Shown: positions 1-10,319, counted from the first letter of the stretch. The stretch: DNA of 64,000 bases from Drosophila pseudoobscura (GCF_009870125.1 NC_046679.1:9424001-9488000), one strand, 5' to 3'. A program made the numbers and translations. Notes: generated from the letters alone by a model not told the origin.

Positions 1-1488
1 TGTGTGGAGGTATAGAAGATTTCTATATCTTTTAAAACCGACGACCGAAGGCGGCATACGCATACGGCAACTGAGACGATATATTTTTTTCCTCTGCCAT
101 TCACTCTCACGCTCTCTCCCACTCTCTTTCGCTGGGCTCTCTCTTCTATATGTGTGTGTATATACTTTATGGGGAGAGAACGACCGCACACACAGCGAAA
201 CGAGTAGTTCATGAAAATATTTTTTGCATTGCTATTGTTGTACAAACTTGTTGTTTTTGTTGTGACATAGTAAAAGTAGCGAAAAAATGTTGTAGTACAG
301 ATTAATGGGTACGTTTTGGGGATGGGATGCACACAGAGGAGTCACACACACACCGACGACGAGTCACACCGCCTCAGTTGGGACATGTACGATTCTAACA
401 CGATTGAACAACGGGTATAGAGGATGCAGTGGCATGCCACATCCTGAGCACTCATTTTACATATTTCAAATAGCGATGAAACCGGAGGAAGATTGGTTTA
501 AAAGGCATAAATTTCGATACCACTGTGCTAGATTTCTGGGTGAGAGCGTGGTGAGTTGAGTAGCGGTTAACTCACCACGAATTGTTGTTGCGCGGCGTCT
601 CTTTTCTCTCGCACTCACTAGCGTTCGGTGTATTTGGTTAACTACAGCACGGTCATACTGCAAGGGATTCCTTGACGCCACCGCTTTTACTGCGCTGCGG
701 AGCGGTGTATCGAGGGCGATAGCTAAACAAAGCTATCGTCATCGATTTCTCTCACGCTTACGCTCCCTCTCTTTTTCTCTCTCTCTCGCTGTCGCTCTAT
801 ATGGCATTCCACTAGCAGAATTTTTTCTTTTTGTTGCCTTTTTCGCCAATTTATTTTTATATAATTTAGCACAATGTTTGCGGGTACACACGACTGAACA
901 GGATGCGGGGGTACTATGGGGACACACAAAAAAAGCGCTGCAATGCACACACCTCGAAATTCTCTAGATGCACACACACAATCCTTTGCGTTGGGATTTA
1001 ACAGCGACTGGCGCACGCACAGGCACAATTTCAATTTTAAATCACACCGGAATTATGTATTAACGCTTTTCGATTGGGTAAGGCGGCCGGTAGTTGAATT
1101 TTATGCGAGAAATATTAATTTTTTCAGCGGCAACTAGAATCGTTCACACAGACACCGTAGAAGTGACGCCATCTTTGATAGCGGCATATACACGTTCAGA
1201 CATCGATTGAGTGCTGGAAAGCGGTGAAAAAAGTTAGAGATAAAATTATATTCTGTATATATTTTATATATATTGTGGTCCTTTTTTTCCAAAATAAAAG
1301 AAACGGGATGGATCTACAAGAAGAATTTACAAATAGAATTATATTCCGCGGTATTAGTTTTTTTCACTGTTTAAATAGAGGGGGTTTAAGTGGGTTAAGT
1401 TCGTTGAAACCTGCACGTGTGCCGCAAGTATTTTGTTTTCCTCCAAATGAACTCGACTTAATTCCCGTAAAAATTAAGCAATTAAGCA
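1..1488. other. Upstream region of the NOP14 gene, no supported CDS
   Basis: No convincing coding sequence is visible; the short open frames have repetitive or biased composition and no recognisable domain. Near 624-660 the plus strand carries a one-mismatch Motif 6-like word followed by a near-Motif 1 word (CGGTCATACTG). That arrangement resembles the two clear promoters at 6.2 and 8.2 kb, so transcription of NOP14 may begin here with a long or spliced 5'UTR. CT-rich runs lie around 100-135 and 755-800. A divergent neighbour to the left is possible but cannot be seen. Confidence 0.5.
717..738. repeat. Perfect 8-bp inverted repeat in a putative promoter
   Basis: CGATAGCT (717-724) and AGCTATCG (731-738) are exact inverted copies separated by six bases. 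A further ATCGAT word follows at once. The arms resemble half of the DRE consensus TATCGATA, so a paired binding site is plausible; function is inferred. Confidence 0.6.
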
Positions 1489-4182
1489 ATGGGTGCGAAG
1501 AACAAACGGGCCAACGCCGATGCGGTGTATGCCAAGAAGACGGTCAAGTCCAGCAATCCCTTCGACAGTGCCACAGCCCAATCGGCGAAGCGACAGAATC
1601 CATTCGATGTTCATGTGAATAAGGAGAAGTTCAAGATCTTGGGACGCATCTGCAAGCATGACCGGGGCATGCCAGGCGTGGCGCGCTCTAAGGCGCTGCA
1701 GAAGCGCACCCAGACGCTGGGCCAACAGTTCGCTGTGAAGCACAAGACGAACAAATTCAAGGATAACCGGATTGGCAGGCACCTGAGCGGCGACCAGCTG
1801 ACGGAATCGGTGATGAATGCTCGCTACCTGGCCGAGAAGATGTCCCAAGTGCGTACGTCGCAGAAGGCCCAAAAGTTTAATCTCAACGACGACGAGCTGC
1901 TGACGCACAGGGGACAGACGCTGGAGGAGATTGAGCAGTACCGCGACGAGCGTTCCGACGACGAAGAGCTGGACGACGAGGCTCTGGATGGTAAGTTGAA
2001 CCAAACGGTTGTCACAGCCTCTTTTAACTGAAATGTGTGTTCCTGTGTCCCTTTTAGCCGACTTTACATCTGCCGCCCATTTCGGTGGCGATGATAATGA
2101 GACCAGCCCGCATGATCGTCAGGTGGCCATCGACGAGATGATTGCCGAGCAGAAGCGTCGCAAGAACGAAATCGACAAGGAGAAGAATGAGGTATACGAC
2201 CTCACGGAAAAACTAGATGCCAACTACAAGCTGCTGCTGCCGCTGGTGGCCAAGGCCACCAAGGATGAGCAGGAGGCAAAGCCCCCGGCGGATGGCTATG
2301 ACAAGCTGCTGAAGGAAATGATATTCGAGCCGCGCGGCAGCGTCACAGACAAGCTGATCAATCCCGTCGAGCTGGCCAAGCAGGAGGCGGAGCGTCTCGA
2401 GAAGCTGGAGAACGAGCGATTGCGTCGCATGCGAGCGGAGGGCGAGGAGGACCCGGCGGCCAGTGCACAGCCCAAACATCGATCAGCGGATGACTTGGAT
2501 GATGGATATTTTGTGGCCGGTGGGGAGGACGACGGCGACGACACCCTGGCCTACGATCTGGACGGCAATTTGGGCACGCACCTGAATGGCAAGGCGCCGG
2601 CAAAGGAGGCCAGCGGAGACGAAGATGAGGAGGCGGACGGTGATGATCATGGCGAAGAGGAGGAGTCGGAGGACGACAGTGAGTCTGAGGCGGAGAACTA
2701 CAGTGATCTGGACGAGTCTGAGGCTGAATCCGAGACAGAGGAAGCCTCCGCTGAGCCCACCAAAAAGAAGCCCAAAAAAGAAAAGCCGAAGGCACCGGCA
2801 ACCACCGAGGACTCTAGCATACCCTTCACCATTAAAATGCCCAAGACCTACGAGGACTTCACGGAGCTGCTCTCCAGGCACGCTGTTGCCCAGCAGGCCA
2901 CCATTGTGGAGCGGATCATCAAGTGCAATGACCCCAAGCTGGATGGCGTCAATCGCGAGAATGTGGTCAAGCTCTACTGCTTCCTGCTGCAGTACTTGAA
3001 GGATCTGTTTGAGGATGCCAGCGAGCAGGACATCCGGGAGCACTTCCAGCTACTCTCGCGCCTCATGCCCCACCTGTACACGCTCACCCAGATGAACCCC
3101 GAGCGCATGTCCAGCGCCCTGCTGGACGTGATCAAGGAGAAGTTCGGGGACCACCGGAAGAACAGCAAGACATATCCCACGCTGGACACACTCATCTACT
3201 TCAAGCTGGTCTCCAATGTGTATTCGACCTCCGACTTTCGCCATCCCGTGGCCACGCCCACGTACGTCTTCATGGAGCACATCCTGTCCAGGGCGCGGGT
3301 TCGAACGCGTCAGGACATTGCCATGGGCCTGTTTGTGGTGGCCATTGCCTTGGAATTCGGCGCCCAGTCGAAGCGTTTCCTGCCCTCCGTGTTCAACTTC
3401 CTCGAGGGCATCCTCTACATCGCGATACCCAAGCGAGACGCCGACGAACTGGTGGTAACGCCCCCCTTCGACCTGGAGGGACCCTTTAGCAAGCTGTTGG
3501 CCCTTCCGGCCACGGCAGAGAGCAAGGCGTTGGAGCAGCAGAAGCTCCAGGCCGCCGATCTGGTCACTCACACAATCACCCTGGACTTTAAGGTGCGCGC
3601 CCTGGACACAGCGCTGTGCCTGATCCAGGAGGCGTTGCAGATGGTGGGGGAACACACGGGTGCCTGCTATCTGGCCAGTCCGTTCATTCCCCTGCTCGCC
3701 CGCCTGCGCCTCAAGCCATATCCCGAGCATGTGCACCAGCACCACAGGGAGGTCAGCCAGCTGGCGAAACAGTTGGCCGAGCAGAAAATGAAGCCCGTGG
3801 CTCTTGCAGAGAGGAAGCCCAAGGCCCTGCGCATGCTGGAGCCGCGATTCGAGACCGTCTACGATGACAAGCGGCGACCCAAGATGTCCAAGGAGAAGGA
3901 GGAGCGCGCCAAGTTGCTGCACAAGATCAAGCGGGAAAAGAAGGGCGCCATCCGGGAGATTCGTCGCGACACGGCCTTCGTGCAGGAGCTCAAGCTCAAG
4001 CAGCAGCTGCAAAGGTTTGTCCTTGAAGTTTACGAGTCAGTTTCTATAATCCGCTCGTATATTTTTCCCCCAATTACAGCGACAAGGAGCGGCACGAGAA
4101 GGTCAAGCGCATCTACCAGGAGGCCTCCATGCAGCAGGGCGAGCTCAACGAGCTGGCCCGCTCGAAGAAGCGCAAAAAGTAG
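1489..4182 (+). CDS. Nucleolar protein 14 (NOP14 family), SSU processome component
   Basis: Joined exons are 1489-1990, 2058-4014 and 4080-4182 (phases 1 and 2), giving 853 residues, close to the usual NOP14 length. The introns are only 67 and 65 nt. The start MGAKNKRANAD follows ..AGCAATGG, and upstream sequence in this frame offers no better start. Visible parts are a basic N-terminus, an extremely acidic Asp/Glu/Ser stretch at about residues 351-400 followed by a Lys-rich patch, a long helical region beginning near IPFTIKMPKTYEDF (about 421), and a basic C-terminus ending SKKRKK that looks like a nuclear/nucleolar signal. In the family, NOP14 acts with Noc4, Emg1 and U3 snoRNP in 40S subunit maturation in the nucleolus. 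In D. melanogaster the orthologue is l(3)07882/Nop14. It converges with the P5C reductase gene; the stop codons are 156 bp apart. Family assignment is secure; exon joins were read by eye. Confidence 0.95.
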
Positions 4183-4338
4183 GGGAGGACCAGTAGCCAA
4201 TGACTGGAGCAAAGTGTTTTTTACTATCAGGAAATCTTCTGCGGCTCTGTCTACCGCAGACAGACCTTCGATATTGTACAGAATCATGCGAATTATGGTA
4301 GCCTATAAATAATATAAACAAATCTAATGCGTCTACGT

Positions 4339-5330
4339 CTACTGCTGGCCGGAGATCTGCTTGCAGCGCAGCGTCGCCTGCTCCACGGCGCCCGCAACCG
4401 CTGCTCGGAAACCTAGAAACAACATCGGCATGGAGGAGAGGTGAGGGTGAGTTGAGCTTTGGTTCGGCGATAAGCGAGGGCCAGCTATCAGCCTTGACGT
4501 TCTCGACGTCACTCGCACTTACCTGACAGCTCGAGCTGCCGCAGGGCCGCTGCCGTTGAGCCCCCCGGACTGGTTACGCTGTCCTTCAGCTGCCCGGGAT
4601 GCATGCCGCTGTCCCGCACCATATGCCCGGCGCCCAGGACCGTCTGCGCGGCCAGTCGGTAGGCCAGGTCCCGCGGCATACCCATGTGAACAGCGCCGTC
4701 GGCCAGGGCCTCGATCATCACAAAGACGTAGGCAGGCCCACTGCCACTCAGCGCCGTGACCGTGTCCAGCTGTGACTCGTGCACAGCCTCGCAGGTGCCC
4801 ACCGATTCGAGGAGGCGCTGCGTGATCTGGGCATCGGCATCGCTGGCTTGGCTGCCGCGCACGTACACCGAGCAGCCGGAGCGGACCACGGCCGGGATGT
4901 TGGGCATCACGCGGATCACACGCGACTCCGGCGACAGGCTGGACTCGATCGTCTGCAGGGTGATGCCCATGGCAACGGATAGGAACAGCTTGCCGCGGCT
5001 GAGCGGCTTGATTTCCTTCAACACAGCTGGCACCACCTGCGGCTTGACGGACACGAAGACCACCTCGGCCTGCTCCACAACGGGGGCGTTCTGCACGACG
5101 GTCTCCACGCCCAAGGCCTGAAATGCCTGCAGGGAGGCCTTGTCCGCGGGATGGACACTGGCAATCATTCCGCTCGGCTTGGCCAGACCTGCGTGGAGCG
5201 GAGCACAAAATTTGGCAAGAGTGCGGGGCAGTGGCGAAATACCTTACTCACCGGCTGAGAGGAATCCGTTGGCCAAGGCCTTGGCCATGTTACCGCCCCC
5301 GAGGAATCCGATTTTTCCAATCGATGCCAT
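4339..5330 (-). CDS. Pyrroline-5-carboxylate reductase
   Basis: Joined exons on the minus strand are 5330-5252, 5188-4523 and 4412-4339 (both introns phase 1), giving 272 residues, the normal length for this family. Exon 1 encodes the start and the Rossmann NAD(P)H-binding turn GFLGGGNMA (residues 8-16). Exon 2 has SVKPQ, MPNIP, SGSGPAYVF and the signature SPGGSTAAAL near the C-terminal domain. Exon 3 gives a short helical tail ending ISGQQ. The enzyme reduces 1-pyrroline-5-carboxylate to proline, the last step of proline synthesis, and works as an oligomer. D. melanogaster has two such genes on 3R; P5cr-2 is the likelier match from its neighbours, but which paralog this is remains inference. 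Confidence 0.94.
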
Positions 5331-6160
5331 TTTCAAATATCAAATCACGGACGGACTGCACTTTGCGCCTTCGAAGCAGCAACTGTTTTGTGAGCGTTAA
5401 CAAAAACAAGCCGCCGCCGCGTAGATTGATAAGGCAATCTCCTACCCCCATTCCTCTTTACACCCTCTGGAAGTGCAAACAACAAACCCAATGATCGGTG
5501 CTTATCGTTTGGTTCATACGGCTATATGGGGTCTTGGGTGTGTGTGTGTTTTTTTATCAGCTAAAAGACCAACTGCGAGAGATTGGAACTCTTTCACTCG
5601 TTTTGCTTGTGTGACGAAGTCACACAGATGTTTTGTTCATTAAGTGGGGCATTCTGTATGTATTCCGTACACTCTGGAGCACACTCTGGCAAATCACAGT
5701 TAAATTCAAAACCATTTCACAATTTTGAAGATAACGGTCGATAACCGCTAGCACCGATAACCCAACCGGTTGGTAATCGAAAATATATCTATTTTACAGT
5801 ATATTTGACGTGAAGTTATATTTACGGTATATCGGTATATTTCATCAATCTATTAAATTTCATTTATAAAGGTATAGTTAAGAACAAAAAAAACCTAGAG
5901 AGTATATAAAAAATATACTCAAATCCAATAAAAGAAGTCCCTACAATTTTCAAATCTTGTAGAAAATCAATCAATGGGATAAACTAATGTAACCACGAAA
6001 ATGATGAAATTTGTAGAATTTTGGTGAAAGATATCGCGATCTATTTTTATGTGCAGATGAAGGATAGGATGGACCTGCAATTATTATTATTAGTATTATT
6101 TTTCGCGGTTGAACTCAACGTGATGCAAGTAGGCTAAATTCTTCTTTAATCGGAATGTAT
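5331..6160. promoter_or_regulatory. Intergenic region between P5C reductase and the small plus-strand gene
   Basis: No CDS is supported. GATAAC/CGATAA-type words cluster at 5730-5782. Motif 6-like words (consensus KTYRGTATWTTT) occur near 5796-5807 (ACAGTATATTT) and 5831-5842 (CGGTATATTT). A diverged copy of a repeat also found at 7.8 and 8.0 kb lies at about 5930-6005. The minus-strand promoter for P5C reductase should lie between 5331 and about 5700, but no canonical initiator was singled out. Confidence 0.5.
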
Positions 6161-6211
6161 ACGGTATATTTTGAAAATTAGACGGTATATTTCTAAGGAT
6201 CGGTCACACTG
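6161..6211 (+). promoter_or_regulatory. Housekeeping core promoter: two Motif 6 words plus Motif 1
   Basis: ACGGTATATTTT (6161-6172) and ACGGTATATTTC (6182-6193) match Ohler Motif 6. CGGTCACACTG (6201-6211) matches Ohler Motif 1, the M1BP site. The order and spacing sit 77 bp before the ATG of the next gene, as expected for a TATA-less fly housekeeping promoter. The motifs are seen directly; promoter function is inferred. Confidence 0.8.
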
Positions 6212-6287
6212 CTGGTAACACGCCGTAAATTGCGCAAAGTAATTGAATTAAAATTTAAAAGAACTCTATATCCGATCAAAAGCCAAC

Positions 6288-6912
6288 ATGAATGACTCCG
6301 ACTCAGACGACACTTCCTTTCACTCCTTCGATGGAAGCGAGCTGTCCGATTTCTTTAACGTTTCGTCGTGTAGCAGTGATGAAGATGAAGTTCCTGTAAG
6401 TTAATCAAAATCTATAGAACTAAAGAAAGAAAGAAACAAACAAATTGTCTAATTGGCAGCTGTATTCGAAGAATAAAAGTCTCCGAAAATTGCCTCCAGT
6501 GCCATATGAGTTGCCCAGTGTTGAGGTGTTCAGTTTGAATCGAGCCTCATCGATGTTGAAAGAAAGCATAGAATCCAACACCAACCGGCCTGATGAGGCC
6601 AAGGAAAAGAATTTGCCCACTGACAACTCCCAGAACACTCAGCCAGAGTGCTTTTGGTCGCCTCGTAAACAGTTTGATTTGGTCTTGAAATCTTATTTCC
6701 GTCACACCAAGCCTGTGGAGGAGGAATATGTGTCACCTTTTAAACCAAATATGTCAATACAGCCACGTCCAAAGGAATCACCGTTGCTGAAAGGTCTGAA
6801 GAAGCCAATTGTACTTCCTGCTGGCTATGACTTGAGCGCCTTACAAGTAATCAAGGATCCAAACCACTGGGCCATTCGCCCTGGCGTTCGTACTGGGGAT
6901 ATCATTAAATAG
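6288..6912 (+). CDS. Unrecognised 186-residue protein, acidic Ser-rich N-terminus
   Basis: Exon 1 is 6288-6395 (36 codons, ends phase 0 before GTAAGT) and exon 2 is 6460-6912, joining in frame. The start ATG has a good fly context (CAACATG) and the Motif 6/Motif 1 promoter lies just upstream; an AATAAA follows 54 bp after the stop. The N-terminus is rich in Ser and Asp (MNDSDSDDTSFHSFDGSE). The middle is hydrophilic and Pro-containing, and the C-terminal part contains LPAGYDLSALQVIKDPNHWA. No membrane span, signal peptide or catalytic motif is seen. I do not recognise the family. The intact frame, splice sites, promoter and poly(A) signal together make a real gene likely. A nuclear regulatory or scaffold role would be a guess. 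Confidence 0.8.
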
Positions 6913-6965
6913 TACGACACCGGTTTCCGTTGTATTTCTCTATAATTGTATAATTTCTCTTTTTC

Positions 6966-6971
6966 AATAAA
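6966..6971 (+). terminator. Poly(A) signal of the 6.3-6.9 kb gene
   Basis: AATAAA lies 54 bp downstream of the TAG stop at 6910-6912, in AT-rich sequence. Confidence 0.75.
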
Positions 6972-7194
6972 GGCTGAACTACTTTAAATATTAAATTTGA
7001 AGCTGCACCAACTTCAACGCTCATGTCATACTAACTAAGCCATAACTATAAACTAATTAAACAATAATTCTATGATTCCTATATCTTAATGTGAGACATT
7101 GAAGTATATTTAGTTGTTCGCATCTTCGATGCTGTCGGCACTGAAGCCACCAAATTTCCAAATATTTCAATTAAATACAATGAAAGTACAAATT

Positions 7195-7790
7195 ATTATA
7201 CCCGATACTCAAAATGAGTATTGGGGTATATTAGATTTGTGGTAAAAGTGGATGTGTGTAACGTCCAGAAGGAATCGTTTCCGACCCCATAAAGTATATA
7301 AATTCTTGATCAGCATCAATAGCCGAGTCGATTGAGCCCTGTCTGTCTGTCCGTCCGTCCCCTTCAGCGCCTAGTGCTCAAAGAATATAAGAGCTAGAGC
7401 AACGACTTCTGTAATATGTCACTGCTACGAAAATATTTCAAAACTTTGCCCCGCCCCCTTCCGCCACCACAAAGGAAAATCTGTTGCATCCACAATATTG
7501 CAGATTCGCAGAAACTATAAACGCAGAATCATAGATAATGACCATATCTATCAGATTGCTGAATCTGGATCAGATCGGATAATTTGTATAGCCAAAAGCA
7601 AGAAATCAATTTGCAGTGGCTACGCAGCGCGTAGCTCAGACTGATTTTCTGTGTCTCTCGCACGCACTCTTTGTCGTGTCGTTTAATATTAGCGGCGTCT
7701 GCCGGAGGAGATCCATACTGACTTAGTATCGGGTATAAATGTAGAGTTGCGGTCTCCGCAGCAACTCACAACGTTCCCCCTCGTTTTACA
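7195..7790 (+). mobile_element. DINE-1/Helentron-like non-autonomous element
   Basis: The stretch starts with a small palindrome (TACTCAAAATGAGTA at about 7206-7220). It then carries the block CGTCCAGAAGG...CGTTTCCGACCCCATAAAG, the AGCCGAGTCGATTGAGCC segment and the CTGTCTGTCCGTCCGTC run, familiar to me from DINE-1/Helentron elements dispersed in Drosophila genomes. It ends with a hairpin-forming segment (GAGTTGC at 7744-7750, GCAACTC at 7761-7767) followed by CCCCCTCG, typical of the 3' end. No protein-coding frame remains, so it is non-autonomous. In obscura-group flies such elements are very abundant. Exact ends and subfamily need alignment to a repeat library. Confidence 0.75.
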
Positions 7791-7794
7791 ATAA

Positions 7795-8145
7795 ACACAA
7801 TAAAAGCAAGGATTAAAAACTATCCAATATTGTAGAAAATGTATTCATCAATGGGATAAAACTATGTGGGCATTGCTGAGAGATTTAGTTAGTCAGCATT
7901 ATTCAATGGAATATTAAAATTGAGCAATTTATTTTTTCGTTTGTTTTGATTGACCTATTTCGCTACTTGCTTTTTCTTTGACTTATTTCGCTAAAACCTT
8001 TTTTTACGCAAAATGCAATAAAAGCAAGTATTAAGAATACACCAGTTAAATAGAAAATTGATTCATCAATCGTATAAAATTATGTGGGCATGGCAAAATG
8101 TTTTATCTAGCTAGTAGTATTCGACGGAATATCAAAAACGAGGAA
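7795..8145 (+). repeat. Two diverged direct copies of a ~75-120 bp unit beside the DINE-like element
   Basis: Copy 1 begins at about 7798 and copy 2 at about 8017. Both begin CAATAAAAGCAAG, continue with a similar TAGAAAAT..ATTCATCAAT segment, and reach ATAAAA(C/T)TATGTGGGCAT. A third, weaker copy is at about 5930-6005 (CAATAAAAG...TGTAGAAAAT...CAATGGGATAAA). Period between copies 1 and 2 is about 220 bp. They may be the tail of the mobile element or a separate repeat family. Confidence 0.6.
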
Positions 8146-8170
8146 TATCTAAAATAGAACTTGAATTCAT

Positions 8171-8268
8171 CAGTATATTTACGGTATATTTTGAAAATGA
8201 GGCGGTATGTTTCGGTATATTTCTGAGGGTCGGACGGTATATTTTATCGATAAGTCCGCGGTCACACA
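8171..8268 (+). promoter_or_regulatory. Motif 6 array with DRE and Motif 1, promoter of the E2 gene
   Basis: GTATATTT-type Motif 6 words occur at 8171-8180, 8181-8192, about 8202-8213 (one mismatch), 8211-8223 and 8234-8245. TATCGATA, the DREF site, overlaps at 8245-8252. CGGTCACACA (Motif 1-like) is at 8259-8268. Downstream sequence is A-rich leader-like DNA. A probable 5'UTR intron runs from about 8733 (GTACGT) to 8911 (TTTCATTTCAG). Motif identity is direct; use as promoter is inferred. Confidence 0.8.
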
Positions 8269-8945
8269 ATAGCACGTCAGGAGAAATTTATTATAACAAA
8301 AATAGAAAATAATTCCAGAAAATCTCCCGAAACTAAACATCGCATATTAATACTGCTGTATTTAGAATCATAAACAAACTAAGAGACTGCAGGGCAGTTG
8401 CGGGCCGCGCAGAAATCGAAATCCAGCTATAATTTACGGCCTGTCTGTGTGTGTGCGCTGTTTTCTCCCACACAATTTCGCTGAGGCAGCAGCTGTAATT
8501 CTTTGCAATTAGCAACAAAACAGTAGCAACAACAGAGATCGCACTGCCCAGCTCCGACGGCGACGGCGACGGCAACACTGACATCAAGAAAGCAAGCCCC
8601 AGCGGGACGGGACGCGAGCCGTACTGGACTGCATGCACGGCGGAACAGTAAACAGATCCGAAGAAGCCCCCTGACGAGTCCCATTACTCGAGCACTGGAG
8701 TGGGCAGCTCTGCTGTAGGCTGTAGGAGGAGGGTACGTATGTACATTGTATAATAGTAATGCAATTCGATTCAATGGCAATATCTCGGGGGCAACGTGTT
8801 TGTTTCGGTCTCGGTTGGCCCTGCTCTTATCTACATATCTGTCACCAAGGAACAAGTGTGCTTGTGTTCGAAAATTTTAAATTTTTGTTCGACACATCAG
8901 TTTCATTTCAGGAAATTCCAATACTCTAAAAATTAAATAGACAGC

Positions 8946-9919
8946 ATGACTTCGTCGTCCGCGCCTGGCCGTAAACAGCCCACGGCCGTGTCGCGCATGA
9001 AGCAGGACTATATGCGCCTGAAGCGCGATCCCTTGCCGTACATCACAGCCGAGCCGCTGCCCAACAACATACTGGAGTGGCATTACTGCGTGAAGGGGCC
9101 TGAGGACTCGCCCTACTATGGCGGCTACTACCACGGAACACTGTTGTTTCCACGCGAGTTCCCCTTCAAGCCGCCATCTATCTACATGACGACCCCAAAC
9201 GGACGCTTCAAGACCAACACTCGACTGTGCTTGAGCATATCAGGTAGCTATAAACAAATATAAGCAATTTGGATTCATTTAGTCATGGTGTTTTCTCCGT
9301 GCAGACTTTCATCCGGACACCTGGAACCCCACTTGGTGTGTGGGCACCATTCTGACGGGTCTGTTAAGCTTCATGGTGAGTATGTGAAATGCCGCGACTG
9401 ATCGGAGTCTAAGACAAACTATTTTTGCATGTCCTTCAGCTGGAAAGCACTCCAACTTTGGGTTCCATTGAGTCATCGAACTACGACAAGCAAGTGTTTG
9501 CTCAAAAGTCGCTAGCATTTAACCTCCGCAACACAAATTTCTGTGAGCTCTTTCCCGACATTGTCGAGGAGATAAAGCAGCGGCTACAGGGCACCCAGGC
9601 GGCATCAGCGGGTGGTGCTGCCACCGCATCCACATCGGACGCATCGAAGCGAGCCAATGGCATGGCCAACGGAGGAGCTGCGCTCGCCAATCCAAACCAG
9701 CCAGCCAACGCGGCCTACATTCACGATGGCGCGAACGGCATCGATGGCGCTGATGCTCTTGCCAGGGAGGTGGCCAATAGTGTAGCGCCATTGCTGGACA
9801 GCCCGCGCAATTCCTATCTGAATTGGCAGTCTGTCTATTCGAACCTGGTGATCGTCATCTGCTTTGCGATATTTGCCCTTATTGTTAATTACGTGATCAA
9901 AAACCTGAATCAGGAATAG
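8946..9919 (+). CDS. Tail-anchored ubiquitin-conjugating enzyme E2, UBE2J2/Ubc6 type
   Basis: Exons 8946-9243, 9305-9375 and 9440-9919 join (phases 1 and 0) to 282 residues. Residues ~14-165 form a UBC fold of the Ubc6/UBE2J class. The catalytic cysteine is C95 in NTRLCLSIS, followed by DFHPDTWNPTW and TILTGLLSFM, which are class hallmarks. A low-complexity Ala/Asn/Gly linker follows, then a hydrophobic C-terminal anchor (about residues 258-276, LVIVICFAIFALIVNYV) with a short polar end. Such enzymes sit in the ER membrane facing the cytosol and charge ubiquitin for ER-associated degradation. In D. melanogaster the corresponding gene is CG5823, adjacent in number to the NOP14 gene CG5824, which fits this neighbourhood. 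Confidence 0.95.
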
Positions 9920-10307
9920 AATTAACTACTATACAGCCCCCTCTATATTTCTATATGAATATAGACGTACACATATTTAATCTAGTTTACTCTAAAGTAG
10001 TCTTCGTGAATTCAGTACCGCTTCAGAAGTATTTACCGACGCTGCTTAACCACTCGCCAGACAATGCCCATACTCGTGAATGCCTCCCCCGTACACGATA
10101 CACGATACCATACCATACCCGTTCACTAAATTCCCACAATCGCTGTTGGTGTGCATATATTGGCAATAACAAATAACAAAAACATAAAACATAAAACACC
10201 TTTTAAACTCAATTTATACAATCTATAAATTGATTTGTTATGTATTCAGTACTATTAAATTATAGTTTAATGCAACATAAATGAAGCCAGGAATATGTTT
10301 GTAAATG

Positions 10308-10313
10308 AATAAA
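10308..10313 (+). terminator. Candidate poly(A) signal of the E2 gene
   Basis: AATAAA lies about 390 bp after the stop in AT-rich sequence; no closer canonical hexamer was noticed. Usage is inferred. Confidence 0.5.
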
Positions 10314-10319
10314 TAAGAA

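Noticed and set aside
1224-1622. 132-residue ORF overlapping the NOP14 start
   Set aside because: Its second half is the +1 shadow of the NOP14 first exon and its first half is AT-rich; it is not a separate gene.
2358-4012. Several long minus-strand ORFs opposite NOP14
   Set aside because: They are antisense shadows caused by the GC-rich third positions of NOP14 codons; repeats of Leu/Gly/Gln or Pro/His are typical of such shadows.
4519-5208. 229-residue minus-strand ORF in another frame of P5C reductase
   Set aside because: It is Arg/Gly/Pro-rich shadow translation of exon 2; the true frame carries all family signatures.
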